In this document: piece after piece, positions 7,053-8,101 of the stretch
Numbering within the stretch: position 1 is the first letter of the stretch
Layout: each line of letters starts with the position of its first letter
Notes under the pieces: generated by a model
Seen by the model: only the letters and a program-made list of their open reading frames with translations
What the model was told of the DNA's origin: nothing
Database searches by the model: none
NCBI GenBank assembly: GCA_016788685.1
Contig: JAEUSS010000366.1
Location: forward strand, 1 to 8,101
Direction of reading: 5' to 3'
From: Prolixibacteraceae bacterium
GTDB taxonomy: Bacteria > Bacteroidota > Bacteroidia > Bacteroidales > Prolixibacteraceae
DNA: 8,101 nt
Made by a program: the position numbers and the translations under genes

Positions 7053-7134
7053 CCTTTTCCCGAAGGGTAAAACATATTCGATACAAAATCAAAATGTTAA
7101 AACAAAGTTGTAGAACGAAATCAAAAATTTTACG

Positions 7135-8101
7135 ATGAAAAAAATAATAACTATAGCCGCTATTCTGCTGATCGCCACTACGTCTTGCGATCTGAATTAC
7201 CTGCCTTACGATGGATTTCCAGAATCAGAACTGTTTAAATCCGATATCGGGATAAAAGGTGCAACGGTCGGAAATTATAACCAATTAAAAGATGCAGCCT
7301 ATCAACGAGGATTTCATTTTTTCGGAGAGTATGGCGGTGATAATTTGTCATTGAGTGGTCCTACACGCGACCATTTAATCTATTGTTACAACTATGAGCA
7401 TTTCTCATCAATGGGGCCAACGACTTATTTCTGGGAATCAGCTTACCGGTTAATTGTCGGTTGCAATAAAGTTATTCAGGCGATCGATGATAATGCTTCT
7501 GCCGAGATGAAACACCTTAAAGGAGAAAATCTGTTTTTAAGGGCTCAGGCTTTGTTTCATTTATCTAACTGCTTTGGAAGACCCTATTACCAGAGCCCTG
7601 AAACAAATTTGTCTGTTCCGATTAAATTAGACGATTTGATGACTACTATTCCTCCGCGCTCTACCGTAAAAGATGTTTACAATCAGGTGATTGCTGATTT
7701 GTTGATTGCCGAACAGTTGATGGGCAGCAGTAAATCAAATGCCTATGCCAGCAAAGAAGTGGCTCAGGCACTTTTGTCAAGGGTATATTTGTATATGTCG
7801 GGCACTCCCGAAAAACCCAACCAGGAATACGCTAAAAAGTCAATCGAATATGCCGATAAGGTTATTAATTCTGGCCGTTATTCCTTAATACCGACACAGG
7901 ATTTGAAAAATTATTTCACATGGGCACCTGAAAGTAACAAAGAAACAATTTTTGAAGTAAAGCACATTGTGGTCGATGATCGTAACCTGGGTGCCATTGG
8001 TGCACTTTATAACATCGTTAACGGAAAAGGATGGGGCCAATTGTATCCCTCGCAACCAATGCGGGAGCTGATCGATCAGAATCCGGAAGATGCCCGTCGT
8101 G
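7135..8101 (+). CDS. SusD/RagB-family surface glycan-binding lipoprotein, partial (3' end missing)
   Basis: The first 322 codons are present; full-length members are usually about 500-600 residues. A lipoprotein signal peptide ends at a lipobox, IATTSC, with lipidated Cys18, followed by DLNYLPYDGFPE. The SusD-like N-terminal domain is clear from its TPR-like helices: YFWESAYRLIVGCNKVI (98-114), LKGENLFLRAQALFHLSNCFGRPYY (128-152), the VAQALLSRVYLYMSG helix (209-223) and KKSIEYADKVINSGRY (234-249). The SusD C-terminal domain begins around ETIFEVKH (270-277). The protein should cap the SusC barrel on the cell surface and deliver glycan to it. The ATG at 7135 is the natural start because it opens the lipoprotein signal. 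The 82-base gap after susC shows no terminator, only a weak CCCGAAGGG hairpin (7058-7067 area), consistent with one transcript. Binding residues and ligand cannot be assigned. Confidence 0.95.
   Translation, partial: MKKIITIAAILLIATTSCDLNYLPYDGFPESELFKSDIGIKGATVGNYNQLKDAAYQRGFHFFGEYGGDNLSLSGPTRDHLIYCYNYEHFSSMGPTTYFWESAYRLIVGCNKVIQAIDDNASAEMKHLKGENLFLRAQALFHLSNCFGRPYYQSPETNLSVPIKLDDLMTTIPPRSTVKDVYNQVIADLLIAEQLMGSSKSNAYASKEVAQALLSRVYLYMSGTPEKPNQEYAKKSIEYADKVINSGRYSLIPTQDLKNYFTWAPESNKETIFEVKHIVVDDRNLGAIGALYNIVNGKGWGQLYPSQPMRELIDQNPEDARR

Overview
The window looks like chromosomal DNA of a Bacteroidota bacterium, most likely order Bacteroidales or a related marine or anaerobic lineage. Four things point there: a SusC/SusD pair, an ECF sigma/FecR anti-sigma pair of the kind that controls such loci, a two-receiver PEP/pyruvate-binding protein typical of the phylum, and start sites without strong Shine-Dalgarno sequences. 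I cannot name the species from this sequence.

Layout. Bases 1-1363 (minus strand) hold the N-terminal 454 residues of a large protein that fuses receiver domains to a PPDK/PEP-synthase-type ATP-grasp domain; it runs off the left edge. A divergent 506-bp gene-free region (1364-1869) follows, with a perfect 12-bp inverted repeat and several short palindromes. The rest lies on the plus strand: an ECF sigma factor gene broken by a one-base frameshift (1870-2495), an unusually long sigma/anti-sigma gap (2496-2708), an intact FecR-type anti-sigma factor (2709-3689), a 78-bp gap with a strand-specific hairpin, a full-length SusC-type TonB-dependent transporter with a signalling STN domain (3768-7052), and the first 322 codons of a SusD-type lipoprotein (7135 to the right edge).

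How the genes fit together. This is the regulatory and uptake head of a probable polysaccharide or glycan utilization locus. SusD would bind the glycan at the cell surface and SusC would import it. The STN domain of SusC would report occupancy to the periplasmic part of FecR, which would release the sigma factor to transcribe susCD. The glycan cannot be read from these genes, and any glycoside hydrolases lie beyond the right edge.

Two points deserve attention. The sigma factor reading frame is interrupted exactly between its two DNA-binding halves, so as written the regulatory circuit lacks a functional sigma factor. The hairpin between fecR and susC has its T-tract only on the minus strand, with a promoter-like sequence at a suitable distance. 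That is the expected architecture of a cis-antisense small RNA over the susC leader, as known for DonS-type RNAs in Bacteroides.
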